From Dimorphilus gyrociliatus (taxonomy: Eukaryota; Annelida; Polychaeta; Dinophilidae), in contig CAJFCJ010000073.1 in assembly GCA_904063045.1 (NCBI GenBank), forward strand, positions 1-55,257: a stretch of DNA of 55,257 bases. Reading direction: 5' to 3'. The position numbers were made by a program, and so were the translations under genes. The notes beneath the pieces were generated by a model. That model worked only from the letters and a program-made list of their open reading frames with translations. It did no database searches and was not told where the DNA came from. This document shows, one piece after another, positions 1 through 13,022 of the stretch (position 1 is its first letter; the number at the start of each line of letters is the position of its first letter).

Positions 1-1183
1 TAATAGCAAATTTAAAAGTATGACAGTGATGAAAAAAATTAAAGTAATAAGCATCTGCGAAAAATGATATAATCTATTAGAAAAATTCTTTATCCTTACC
101 TTGCTCGTCTTTCTCACTTCAAGATAAAAGGAAAAGGATTTAGTAAGAGATTTTTAAATATATCTATATATATGTTGTCTTTGCAGACAAATACCAAGTT
201 GAGACAGTTTTATACCTTACACTTGTCCCTAATAATTTGAAGTAGGTGTGTAGTCAAGAGCGATATTGTCTTAACTAATGTTAAAACTAATAGTGTAACG
301 TTTGGGATAATAGACCTGGTGTAAAACAGCACAGAAACTGACCTTGCTCAAGAAAAGTCTTTGTGACCATTGACTATTTATAAATAGGAAAATTTTGAGA
401 TTAGTAAATTCACACTTCTCCCTTTATGCTATTTATATTTGTCTGTCAATATCTATTCTTCTTGTCTCAATAGAAATTAATAGTATAACAAACATTATTG
501 ATCAGATTAGATAGCTAAAAATTATCTCTCTCTCTCTCTTAAAAACATAAGCTATCCATTTGGAATGGTTACACCAACGCAATAAATTTAGGATAGTTGT
601 AGAACAAGAGTCTTTAAAAAGTCACATGACTTCCTAGATAACCATAAGTCACTTGAATATATTTTTTTAATAACTGTCTTTGATAAAAATATAGAATTAA
701 TAAAAATATTTAAATGTTTAAATTTTCTAGATCTTTATTCATATTTAACAAACAAGTAAAAAAAAAACAATATTAATGTTGTCCGTATTTTGCGTAGATT
801 TGTAATAGCTTTCTTGACAATAGGCCTAATTGCTCAATATTACATTTATCTTCGCATAGAGCAGTAATAATATCAATTTTTATAAAAATTTTGGATTTCT
901 GTTAAAAAACAAAAAAAGCGAAACATTCTTAGTAGAAAAAAAATACAATGGTTAAAAATAGAAAAGCTGACATTGCTATTTTTTAGAAAAACGTTTTTTA
1001 AATTATTTCTTATGTAAAAGTTTTTATTATGAATTGTATTCATAGTTTTACAAATGTTGTATAAATATTTAAAAAGATATGGTAAATTCTTATAATACTG
1101 TTTTTCAACACATTTTAGATATTTTGTATCTATGAAGAAAATATCCCTTGAAACTGCAAAAAATCAAATAAAGAAAAGAATGT
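1..1183. other. Gene-free AT-rich flank
   Basis: I see no supportable coding exon on either strand. The stretch is downstream of the minus-strand receptor gene and holds poly-A/T tracts and a short (TC)n microsatellite at about 525-539. It presumably contains the receptor's 3' untranslated region, but no specific signal is assigned. Confidence 0.5.
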
Positions 1184-4100
1184 TTAAGATTGTTTAAAAA
1201 GTATAAAATTAACTTGAAAAAAGTGTTTTACTGTACAAATTTTCAATTTTTTTCTCTCTAATTGAAAAAGGAAACATTGAAATTTACTAAAAAAATCATT
1301 AAAAACAAAGTGATTAAACCTTAATTCCTTGAAATAGTTTTGTAAATATTTCTTTAAAGGTAAAAGTTGATTTAAAAATGGCAAATTTAATGATAAGATA
1401 TTTAATGGTAAAAGTATTAAAAAAGTGTTTATTATCCAATTATTAGATAACGATAAAAATATAACGTAACAAATCCAAAATATCATTAAAAAGAGTATTT
1501 TTAATAATTGTAATCTCATTTTGGAATATTGTCTTTTTTTTATATACAAATTTAACGCTATTGTCAAAAAGGAAATTGATAATAAAGAAATTTGAATAAA
1601 ACTTTTAAAAACTGTATTGATAGTTTCATTCTGGATGAAATTTAAAAGAGGGTGGCATAGAGGACTTTTCGAATGGTCTTTCTATTAAAAATTATTAAAA
1701 ATACTATTATGTAAAAAAAAAAGAATTTTTGATCACGTGTTTATTACCATAAGAATATAAAAAGTACATGCGACTGTTGTCGAAAAAGTGAGAGTAATAG
1801 CTTGAAAATATCTTATGGAAATTGCTTTAAATGTAATTTGTAAAAAATAGCCAATAGAGTTGAAAATATGATGCAATGTTTGTGTTAGAATGATAAATAA
1901 TAATGAAATATTAATTATTTGACAATAATAACTAGTTGTCCAAATAAAATGATATTTTTCATATTCAATATCATAACGAAAGCTTAAAACTATTATGGTT
2001 AATATGTAAATAAATATTATTAAATCATTAACATAAAACCAAAGAATAGTAGAAAATTTGAATTTAATCAATTTGAATTGAATTGAAATGATATTTATTA
2101 TCATAAATACTAATTGGAAAATAATTAGAAATGTTAAGCAAATTCTAAGCCAATTATTAATAATTGGTGTTGAACATGAATGAAATAGTCGAATTTCCCA
2201 TAAGCACTTTGAAGTTGATAAATATTTCAAGTTGCTATAGCAACAGTAAGAATTATCATCCGCTCTTAGAGATTTCAATCTTTTTGCATATCTTAAACCA
2301 TAATCATAGAAATTGATGTAAAATTTAAATGTATTTTGAATATTAATATGTTCAAGTGATTTTAAATTTTTAAATAATTCACTTGTAGAATATTTTATGC
2401 TATTATAGCTTAGATTTAAAGTTTTCAACTTGTATAAATGATCAAAAGCTGATTGTTCAATAATAAATAAATCATTTTTTGATAAATCTAATTTACGAAT
2501 ATTATTTTTTTTATTAAAAAATTTTTTTGTAATTTTCTTAATATTGTTTTCTTTTAAATTTAAAATTTGTAAATGTTGAGGGAATGTGAAATTTTCTTTT
2601 AAAAATGTATTAAAATCAATATTTCTCAGATGAAGACTAATTAAATGTGGATATTTTGATATAAATGAAGGAAATGTTGAATTTAATTTATATTGATTGA
2701 TATATAAAGAAGTAACATTTAAATTTTGAACATTTTGGATTATTTGATCAAAATATAAAATTGATAATTTAATCGTTTTAAAATTCTCCAACTGATTTGA
2801 TAGTCTTGTTAAATTTGCATTTAGACACGTGACAGTAAAAATATTTATACATGTACAATTGTATGGACAAGTAATTTCTTTACAGAAAATTTCATCAGTA
2901 CCATCATAACAATCCATTATTCCATTACAAGTATCAGCTATATCAATAAATGTTTTGTGTCCTATGCATTTGAAAGTACCAGGTAGAGAGATTTTTTCTA
3001 GACAGAAGAGAAATCTTATTTTATGAGCCATTATGTTACTTCTATATTGTTAAATGTACCACAATTGATTTCATCATCTCCATATGGACAGTGTTGAGTA
3101 CCATCACAAATCAATTTAATATCTAAACAAATACCATATCTAAAACATTCGTATTGTCCAGGTTCACACAATTCAGATATATTACAGTTTATATAATCAG
3201 TTTGAACTTTTTGCGGTTTCAATATTATAGATCTTAAACTATTGTATTTTAAAATACAAGCATTTTTTCTACCAGTTTTTTTGTTATGATTAGTTTTCAC
3301 ATTTCAAAAAAAATCAGTTAACCATACTTATTGAATTTGTTTATTGAAGAATTAGTTGTAAATATAGAACATTTCGTTTCGTCAGTATAATCAAAACAAT
3401 TTCTATTTCCATCAGAAAATGCTTGATTACCTATACATTGTCCATTTTTACAAGGTCTATTTGCGTTTGTATGAGTGTCTCTAAGCAATTTGCGTTCAAG
3501 TGAAAATTTTTCTTACCTTTCTCCTTCTGAGCAACTTTTGGTAACTTTATATTTCAAATATATAATAAATTATTTAATGGTTTAGTTCACTGAAACTGTG
3601 TGTGTTTCTTTTATATATGTTTCTTACTGCAAAATGTCTCATCTGATTTATCAATGCAATCAAAAATAAAATCACAAATATATTGTATTGGAATAGTTAA
3701 TGAATTATTGCACACAAATTTCTCATGTATTGAACAATTATATTCATCTGAGCCGTCACTACAATCTTTAACATCGTTACAGATGAATCTTTTATGAATA
3801 CAGATTGATTCTTTTGTACAAAGGAATCCATTTATTTTACATGTTGTTTTCTTTGTAGGAAATTTAAACCATTTACCAAACTTAATATGAAAATCTTAGA
3901 CAAAAGTTGACAAATAATAGCAACAGTAACTGAATATTAACATTAACTTAGTACTTAGTGTTTTTTCACATACTATATTGGACATGATAATACTTTCTTC
4001 ACAATTTGAGATTTTCAAGACAGAAGGAAAAAATTCATTATTTTTAATTGGAACATTGAAACAAAAATGATCAAATTTTGAATTTTTAACATCTCCAGTT

Positions 4101-6457
4101 CTGAAGATAAATATTAATTACAGAAAAGATAAGGAAAGTTTGGCATGTTAAACATACATAAGTGATTTATTAAAGAAATTAATAAATTTATTATCTAGAG
4201 TCGCTATCTCAAAATCATTTAATGGACTTTTAATTAATTTAGCACCTAAAAATAAAAAATATAGAGAATTTGAATATTATAAAAGTTTTGTCTTAGTTTT
4301 CTTACCAAACAAATTTTGAGAAAGAGAAAATTTAAATTTAATCTTGCTTTTAATGAAAAATATTTGATATAAATTGGCTGGAGATAGGATGTTTAAATTT
4401 TTAGATTCACAGAAATTTTTCCAAGATTGAATGCTGATAGCAACAATTTTTTTAAATTCATAATAACAAGTATTTTCCAGTGATAAAGTACGTATACTCT
4501 CAGAGACAGTGGGACATTCTATATTAATTTTTAATTGTTGAATTCTATTTATTTTCAACTATTTTTTTTACCCTTTTGATCTTGGTTTGTACAGGATAAT
4601 GATATTCCGAAGTAGAATGTTTCAAACAGATTTCTACTGAGTACATCGTTTAAAGAACATTGCCCCAGATAAGACATATTTCTCTGACAACTAACAGAGA
4701 ATAAAACCGGTTGTATGATGTGATAACTTTCAAATGTGTTTAAAATTTCACCATTTGTGAATCCAAATCCTTTACAAACTAACTAAAATGAAGTAGTAAT
4801 AAAAATCATAAATTAAAATGTTTTGAATAAGACAAACAAAAACATTTGCTTCAAATTTTCCAAAATTTAAACTAGATACAAGATACCACTGGTTGTTATA
4901 CCATACTTCCAAACTACCTAAAATTTCATGGGTATACGAACTCTTCGTTTCTTTTAATCTAAATTGAAATGCTGAATAAGGTATTATTGTTTGTAACTTT
5001 GTCAAAAAAAAACTTAAAACAAACAAAATATAACATACTTTTTGTATTTAAAATTCGAAGAATTTTTGGCGTTGCACTAGGAAATGTTTGATAAAATGAC
5101 GGGAAAATATTTCTAGAGATATCCGTATCTGTTTTATTTCGACATTTTATACCATAAATGTATGATACATCCCTCTCTTTTTTAGAAGATATTGCAACAG
5201 AATGGAAGAGATTTTTAGAATCTGGGAAACAATTTAATGGCAACATTGCTCTTCCAACAAGCACATCTTGTTCAAATAGTACTTGATTTTTAAATATTTC
5301 AGATTGTAGACCCCTAACAGTTGGAGTTTGATTTGAATATTTTCCAAAATGTTTACAAATACACAAAGACATTAAACTAAATGTAGATTCTGTATATTTA
5401 AAAAAAACAAACTGGATAAATATGAAAATTGAAAAATTAAAAACGTCCACTCTGAACTGTATTTCCAAAATATACTGGAAAATAGAAATTTCCATATTTA
5501 AATCCAAGAACAAAGTCCAATCTATTCTTAAATGGAGAATTAAAATGGTAGAATGATAAAGGAACTTTATAAAATATTTTAGTATTTGGTTCTAGCTCTG
5601 AGCATATTAAAGAGCATTTCATCCATTTTTCGTATTTTACCAATTTGAATGATCCATTATTGGATAAAAGTATTACTTTTCCCTTATTTGAAACATATTC
5701 ACCTTTAGCTAATTTATACTGATTATTGAGCCAATAGACTTTTGAACATATTTTTGACAATTTGTGTTTGTTATCTATGCAAAAATTAAAAGAAGTTTGA
5801 TTAACACGTGCATAGATCATTGATGGATGATGCTTTGTTTTTCTTTTCATTTCTTTTTTCGAGTAGGCATATAAATCTATGGAGATAATTGGATAAATGA
5901 TTGAATAACAAAAATGTCTATTTACTTACAAACGCTATCAGTTTTTAAGCAAAATAGGCTAGTACTATATTCCCTATATTTCCTGTCGAGAATAGTATGA
6001 TAAGAACACTTTCTAGCTTCTTGACAGCGATATCCTTTACTGCATTCCAAATTATCTACATCCTTTAACCTTACTACAAAAAATTTGTGATAGTATGACA
6101 TTTTTAAACAAACAAAGAATGAAAAAATGCAAACAAACATTTAAAGGCCATACTAAAAAGTCCATCAAAGCCAATTTTTGAGCAAAAGAACATTGATGCA
6201 GTTTTTTTACCTATATTACTGCAAAGGCGATAAGTTTTATTATGGTCCTTTAGTTGAACAAGACCATAACAGTAACTCCTAGTACATCTCATGTAATTTT
6301 GGTCATATGTAAGATTGATTTTAGACAGAGGAATATCAAAAACAAAATATGGAGCTTTTGACAAACCAGATGTATCACTAATATAAAGTCCATTTGTTTT
6401 TAAATTACAAAAATATATAGTAGAAATAAATGTAATTTTTAATTTTAAAAATTTCAT
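1184..6457 (-). CDS. SRCR/C-type-lectin/LDLa/LRR 7TM receptor (LGR, GRL101-like), intact 14-exon gene
   Basis: Hand-spliced exons, 5' to 3': 6457-6211, 6073-5930, 5876-5445, 5389-5039, 4971-4844, 4782-4572, 4518-4306, 4245-4158, 4100-3955, 3894-3628, 3478-3328, 3238-3060, 2997-1748, 1681-1184. They join with matching phases into 4305 nt (1434 aa), no internal stop. Visible order: signal peptide (M at 6457), diverged SRCR-like region (to about residue 390), a clearer SRCR (about 395-500, motif EANLVCKGFGF), a C-type-lectin-like domain (about 506-650), five LDLa modules (about 665-890), LRRNT with CPYNCTC, LRRs, the CCY hinge typical of LGR receptors, then seven TM segments from about 1135. The family senses extracellular ligands at the plasma membrane via G proteins. 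Odd: TM3 has QTLHHI where an E/DRY-type motif is expected, and TM7 lacks NPxxY, although the TM3 and ECL2 cysteines remain. It may be a decoy or non-coupling receptor. Head to head with the gene at 6693. Confidence 0.85.
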
Positions 6458-6692
6458 AATTTCATTGTGAACAAGCGTTAGGAAGAGAGTATAAGAGAGA
6501 GAGAGAGAGAGATAATTGAATATCATCTCTAATAGCCTAATTTATTTTTTAATGAAATAAAATCTGATTAATCATAACAGAAATTTTGGATTAAATTTTG
6601 CTTTATTTAATTAATTTTTAAATTATTTTAATATTTTTATTCTTTAATATAAATAGCTTTTTTGATCTACAATTACATTTATCTATTAAACT
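6458..6692. promoter_or_regulatory. Putative shared bidirectional promoter of the two receptor genes
   Basis: Only 235 bp separate the divergent start codons of the two paralogous receptors (6457 on minus, 6693 on plus). The interval holds a (GA)n tract at about 6494-6512 and otherwise AT-rich sequence. Position makes it the likely common promoter plus both 5' leaders. No TATA box or factor site can be assigned with confidence. Upstream non-coding exons on either side would change this picture. Confidence 0.5.
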
Positions 6693-9600
6693 ATGAGTAA
6701 ACTCGTATTTTTTTCCTGCTTTTTAATGTGTTTTACCAACATTATAGATAAGAGTCGATCACTACTCGTCTTTAATTCTAATCCTGTGGTACAAAAACAT
6801 TAATTCGAGTTTTAAATATAAAGTCAACCAGTAAAATAAATTTGACCTTTTAACCTTAGAAAATTAAAGAATATCCCATAAAATTTGCTTTTCATCAACG
6901 CAACTGCAATGAAAATTTTTGTTCCGGATTTGTTAAATTACAACGTTGGAAAGCGTTAAAGTCAAAGTTTCATATTATAACCATTCTAAATACACATATT
7001 ATACTGAACTTTTGCAAAGGATTATCCCCAAAATATGATACCTTAAGAGTGGAAAGTTGGATTTTGAATGTAAAGAATAAATGGCAATATTTCAAATGGT
7101 ATCATCTAAATTGTTACAACGAATTAGATTGTTATACTCGAGAACAACAACATAAATCTACAGCAACAAAAATTCAATGTTTCTTTGCAAGTAAACCTTG
7201 TAAGAGTAGTTCATTTTTTTGCTTATAACCTTCACATTGACCCAAAAAAAACAATTAAATCTAAAGATTATTTCGTATTTTGGAACAATAAAAGAATTGT
7301 TTACCAGCGGCATTTAAATAAGCATAAACTTGAATGCCTTTTGAAAGAGAATCATAAACAGTGTAAAAATATCATTACTGTATATACCAAAGATAATGAT
7401 CTCGATCAGCATAATCATGGAATGATGATAAATACTACATCTTCTGATATTAAAGAATGCTCTCAACTTGTATGTTATGGTCGAAATATTAGCAATACAA
7501 AACTTGAATCAAAATCTTTAGTTGTTTTTGAAAAAGCACAAAAATTCAATGAATTTCTTGATAGAGATGCAAATTTCTATTTTCCAGGACAAAATTTTAA
7601 TAAAAGATTTATTCCACTTCTATTTGAATTTCACTCTTTTGAAGAAGAATTAATTACTTATAGAGTATTGTGCAACAGTAAAAGTTTTTTGGATAGTATG
7701 AAAAATTCCAATTTTCGAGCAGTTCCTTTTAAAAATTTTCAATTTTGGAATTTATATTATTCAACTGAAAATAAGACACTAGTTTATAGATGTAAATATA
7801 ATGTTAATGATGTAGAAGAATGTTTAAAATATCTGAGAGAATTTCATATAAATGACCAACAAATATTTGGAATAAATTGTCATCAATCATTTACAAAAGT
7901 GAGAGAAATCAATTTTAATGGTTAATAAGCATACATTTGAAGACTGAAAATAATGGTATCACCATCATTATCCTCGTCATTTATATTCATTTCAACAGAT
8001 ATTACATTTATACTGAGAAAAGATGAAAATGAATTTATTAGAGAAAGGGGTCAAAGAAAATCTTATACAGGACAATTAGAGTTTATTTACAAGAATTATT
8101 CATTACTTGTATCAAATTTAAAATTTAATTATCATCAAGTACAACTTTTTTGTAAATATTTTGGATTTCAAAATGGAGAATTAAATGAATTCTCTGACAA
8201 TTATCAAAATATACTAGTTTTTCTTATGGTCAATTGTAGTTTAACTGCAAAGACAATTGAAGATTGTAGTTTAGAATATTTTCAAGATGACTGGCTGAGT
8301 AGATTTCCAGTTACTAATTTATTTATTACTTGCTTTGAACATAAAATAAGAAATTATCATTTTGAGAGGGAAACAGAAATAGATGATATTTTTAATAATT
8401 TCCTTATTTTACAGATTGTCCTAATACATTTAATAACAACTGTAATGAAGTTTATATATATATGGGAAAATGTTATTATCTCTGTAAAATGGATAGAGAT
8501 ATTACACATGATGAAAGCCATAAAATATGCAATGGGAACTTAGTTGGAATAACATTAAGACAAGAAGCTAATTTTTTAAATTTTGCATTATTTTCATTTC
8601 AAATAAATTCTTTAAAAAATATATATCGAAATTTAAGTAGCACTAAAACATTAGCTAATCAGTTCATACCCGTTGGTGAGTTTTTGTTATATTTCTGTTA
8701 CAATTTAGCTTAACTCTTGTCCTTGTCCAATAGAATTTCACTTTGACAATTTATACAATGATTTAATAAATTCAGATAAAATGCAAATGAAAATGATCTC
8801 TGAAATTGATATTTTTTTTGATATTTCTACAAAAAGATTGTAAAGTTTAATTCATTTAATCATTTTCTTATTTTGTTTTATTTAAAGGATTAGAAAGCAA
8901 AGAAATGGAGAAATGTATTTCAAAATTAAATGTGGAATGTTTAAAAAATTTGAAAACTTTAAATATTTTGGTTTTTTTTCAGTAGATTGTAAAGTAAACA
9001 TCTTTAAATTTATAATTTGTGAACAAAATAGTAAAAATTGTTTTATTTTAAATATTTCCCCAAAACAAGAAACTTGAAATAATTTTTAATTTTCAGTTAA
9101 TTTCTTAGGAATTCAAATGAAGAAAACATATCAATTAGTTGCGGATTCCAATGTTAAAAAGTGTATAGAAACACATTTCAAATGTCATCAAGATGGTTAT
9201 TGCATACATACAAAATATATTTGTGATGGACATTTTGATTGTTATGATCAAAGTGACGAAGAAAATTGTTCTTCATCTTTACTCGACTATTTTGTATGTT
9301 TTGATGGTAGAAGAATTGCTATTCATCAAGTTTGTGATTATGTATATGATTGTTTAGACAAAAGTGATGAAATTGGATGTGGTAAGTACAAAAAGAGAAA
9401 CAAAAACATCAAAATCAAAAAAACAGAAAACAACTACTCTTCTTTCTTTTATTTAAGAAAAGAAGAAGTGCACTTCTAATTTGTAATTAAACAAAAATGA
9501 ATTTCAATGCATTAACTCTATTATGTTTAGCCAATGTTCAAGTGGACAATGCTTAGAAGAAACAACTAACGTTTGCAAACAAGATTATTTCTGCTTTGAT

Positions 9601-12490
9601 TCGAGTGATAAAGAACAATGCAAACTCATTTTGTTGAACCGTCGTCAAGTCTTTAAAAAGTAATCAGTTTCTATAACCATTTCTTTCTTCTTTTTCGTAA
9701 AATATTAAGAATGTCATCAAACATACTCTAACCTTCTCTGAGGGGAAGGGATGTAGAATTTTAAAAATTATAAAATAGTGAATACTTTTTACTACCAGTT
9801 TTACTTGTAATTTTTTCTTTGCAAAATTTTTCAGAATAGACGAAGAAAAGGTCAACACTGTGAAAGAACAGAGGAATTTTTTATCTGATGAATTTATTAA
9901 CAATCTATGTGATTATCTTCATATATAAAAATTTAAAACAAAGAATAACGTAAAATGTAAGGATGAATTTTTTAACAGATCAATACCAGAACAAAATATT
10001 CAACATACAGAGTAATAATTTAAATATAGATAAGCAAATGTTGAACTAATCTGTTAAATTGCTGTGCAACTTAATCATAAGTTTACACCTGGTTGTTCTT
10101 AGAGTGAACTTGTTTTAGCGTTTTTCGAATAAACTAGCAATTTAACAGTTTAGATCTGACATATTTTTATACATAATAATAGATATTGATAAGCTAATAG
10201 GAGCAACATAACCCAAAATCTTACCTTCTGAAGAGTGTAGGATTGAAATGTGCTCCTATTAGGGGATCAGTACTATACAGTATATAAATTTATATAAATA
10301 ATTTTATGTTAATTTTTAAAACACGCAAAACAAAAAAGAACCAAGTCTTTGTTCAAAAGAAATGAGTCCATTCTATGAATTCATAACAATGAAAAAATGG
10401 GAGCATTCTTTACTCCTCAACAGCCTACATCACTCTTGTAACGAAATATGTAAAATTGGGCAATATAAATGCAAAAAATATGGAACATGTATAGATAATA
10501 TTTTTATATGTAATGGAAGAATTGATTGTTTTTATGGTGATGATGAAGAGAGTTGTAATAATAGTAAAGAGAATTGTTTTCTCTACGGTTTTAAAGTTGT
10601 TTTATTATTATTTTTTATTACTTTAGAAAAAGTTATAGGAACTCATTTATACAAATGTAGAAAAGAGCTTCGTTACAGATCTACAACAATCTATTGTACA
10701 CCTAGTAGAAAAAAAATTCAAATTGATTGTAAATTTAATGATCATAAAATGGAATATTTTTGTAAAAAGCCTTCTTGTCCAAAAAGGTGTAAATGTATTG
10801 GTTTTCTAACATTAACTTGTTTTGAGGAACTTGTCAAAAATAATTACAATGACAAACATATTTGGAAAACAATTAAATTCATAAACTTTCCAGCTAAAAC
10901 ATCTTTAGAAATAATTGGAAAAAAAGACAATTTAGTTACAACAAAACTGGTAGTCTTTAATGGAAATTTAACCAATTTGAAAGAAATTAGTCATCTAAAA
11001 AATTTAGTTGTTTTAGATTTAACAAAAAATAATATCGTTTATTTAAATAATAATATTCTCTTAAAATTTAAGATTATACAAATCTTAATTCTAGCAGACA
11101 ACAAATTGCAAAGCATTATAGATTTGAATAGGCCTATCTTTCCGAGTTCCCTTTTAGTTTTGAATTTAAGTATCTCTAGCATAGAGAATTATTCCATGAA
11201 ATCTTTAGAGAATTTAAAAAAATTAAAAATTTTAGATTTTTCAAATTCAATTATATCTAATTTTTCAAATGATTTTTTACATCAACTTGAAAGTTTAATT
11301 GAATTTTATATTGAAAATTTAACATTGAAAGAAAGAGATTTTGGTGCAAATGTATTTAATGGATTAATATCATTAAAAAAAGTCTACTCTGATCATTATA
11401 GGTTTTGTTGTTTTATTAAAAAAGTCTCAATATCATTTTGCAAACCTGAGAAAAAAGCTACAAATTCTTGTGGAGAAATGATTGATCTAATTTTCTTAAA
11501 AGGTAACAATAGAGTATGAAAAAGAATTTTTTTCTGTTAATGTATTGAAATTCCCTAATTCCTGTTTCTGTTCTATTTAGTTATTTTCTATATTTATACT
11601 ATACTTTCTGTTACAATGAATATCTACTCTCTAGTAGTACTTTTTAGAAATATGATCAGATTTTCAAAAGCATTCAACATTTTACTGGCAATTTCCGATC
11701 TTTTGTTCTCTATATACTTTACTATAATTTCTTATAAAGATTTAGAATTTTCAAAAACATATATTGATTACGACATCATGTGGAGAAATAGTAAACTTTG
11801 CACATTTAGTGGAGTACTAGCAAGTTTTTCATTTCTCTTATCAAATGTTTGTCAATTAATTTTAACTGTTGAAAAATGGAGATTAGTTCATTTTGGCTTA
11901 AAATTTAACCCTCTTTCAAAATTCATCATACTATTTTTACTATCTATTACAATCTTTGTATCATTACTGATATCATTAATACCTGTTTATATTTTTCCAG
12001 TTAGTAATACTAAAAAATAGGACAAGAATTTACTAAATAGTAAAAATATACAAAATTATTTCAGCATTACTACTCAAGATATTCCTTGTGTCTCTCTTTG
12101 CATTTAACAAATGAAAGACAAATTGGATGGCAATATTCATTTTCAATTTTTTCAATTTTCTCATTAATTAATGGTATGATTATTTTATTTCTATTTTTGG
12201 ATATTTTCCGAACAATTACGAAATCAAAAAGTATTCTTTCAAAGTCCATATACAAAAAAAGGATAAAAAGAGTATTAAAAACTGGAATATTGATTATACT
12301 ATCAAATGTATTGACATGGCTACCTTTAGCATTTATTGGTATACTTTCTTTATTAGAAATTAGTTTTTTAACTCATGATACCTATATTTGGATTTTTGTT
12401 CTTATTTTACCAATAAACACTCTTTTAAATCCTATTAATTATTCTGAAAGAATTCATCTTTTAGTTTGGGGAATAAAAGAGAGAAAGTAA
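6693..12490 (+). CDS. SRCR/C-type-lectin/LDLa/LRR 7TM receptor (LGR, GRL101-like), plus-strand paralogue
   Basis: Exons as read: 6693-6788 (signal peptide), 6860-7190, 7267-7920, 7999-8340 (SRCR), 8415-8675 and about 8888-9030 (C-type-lectin-like), 9097-9381 (two LDLa), about 9530-9618 (LDLa), 10424-10563 (LDLa), 10627-11502 (degenerate LDLa, LRRNT CPKRCKC, LRRs, CCF hinge), 11581-11999 (TM1-4), 12065-12490 (ECL2, TM5-7). The 7TM part is canonical for LGR/relaxin-type receptors: AISD in TM2, VEKW at the end of TM3, an ECL2 with CLSLHL, and NPINY in TM7. Module order and many intron phases match the minus-strand neighbour, so the pair arose by inverted duplication. Three boundaries are unclear: the SRCR/lectin junction lacks a GT donor at the homologous site (8341), the lectin end shifts frame near a T-run at about 8972-8980, and the third LDLa exon has no acceptor of fitting phase. 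Either these are defects or my model is wrong there. Confidence 0.75.
9619..10423 (+). other. Long intron or gap inside the plus-strand receptor
   Basis: About 0.8 kb between the third and fourth LDLa modules with no recognisable exon. Introns nearby are mostly 35-160 bp, so this one is unusually long. No mobile-element protein is visible in it. A missing exon, an insertion, or two adjacent transcription units are all possible. Confidence 0.4.
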
Positions 12491-12570
12491 TAAAAAAAAG
12501 ACATTTCTATTATTTTGCTTTTAAACAATCCAATAATTTTAGAACAAAGAACAAACTGATAGAAAATTAT

Positions 12571-13022
12571 ATGGAGAATGGTCAGTATTGTTTTTTCTTT
12601 ATATCTAAATTTCTCTTATGATATCTTATCTTCTTTTCAAAGTTATGGAAATTTTTAATGATAATGAGAGATTCCATTTTATTTCTGAAAATGATGATTC
12701 TAATGATGACAAACTTAAGAATGAAATTCCAAAATTATACATAAAAAATACTTTTCAATTGATTAAAATTTTAAATGAAATTTTACAAATTATTAAAATA
12801 TTTCAAAGATTACAAATCAATTTTAAACGTTTCGACCAACATACGTTTTTTTTCAATAGTTCAAATGAAAGATATATTTTTGGTATGATTATTAAAAAAC
12901 ACAATTTAATTTTTGGTTTATTAGATGAAAATGATCAGAATAGCATGAAGTGTTTTGGTGAATTTATTGATTTCTACTTACAAAAATTAAAAAAAGAATC
13001 AAAATCAATTTTTCCTATTTAA
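12571..13022 (+). CDS. Small two-exon gene, function unknown
   Basis: A 10-nt first exon (12571-12580, reading M-E-N) and a second exon from 12643 to the stop at 13022 give 129 aa through a 62-nt GT-AG, phase-1 intron. I do not recognise the protein. It is Ile/Lys/Phe/Asn-rich with an acidic stretch at about residues 15-30, a probable helical middle, and a hydrophobic GMIIKKHNLIFGLLD segment near 90. No signal peptide or TM is obvious. It lies 80 bp past the stop of the upstream receptor on the same strand, so it could be an independent gene or the end of one whose first exons I missed. Confidence 0.4.

Noticed and set aside
8462-8713. The lectin-like frame at 8462 as a separate gene
   Set aside because: It is the continuation of the plus-strand receptor after the acceptor at 8414, as the minus-strand paralogue shows.
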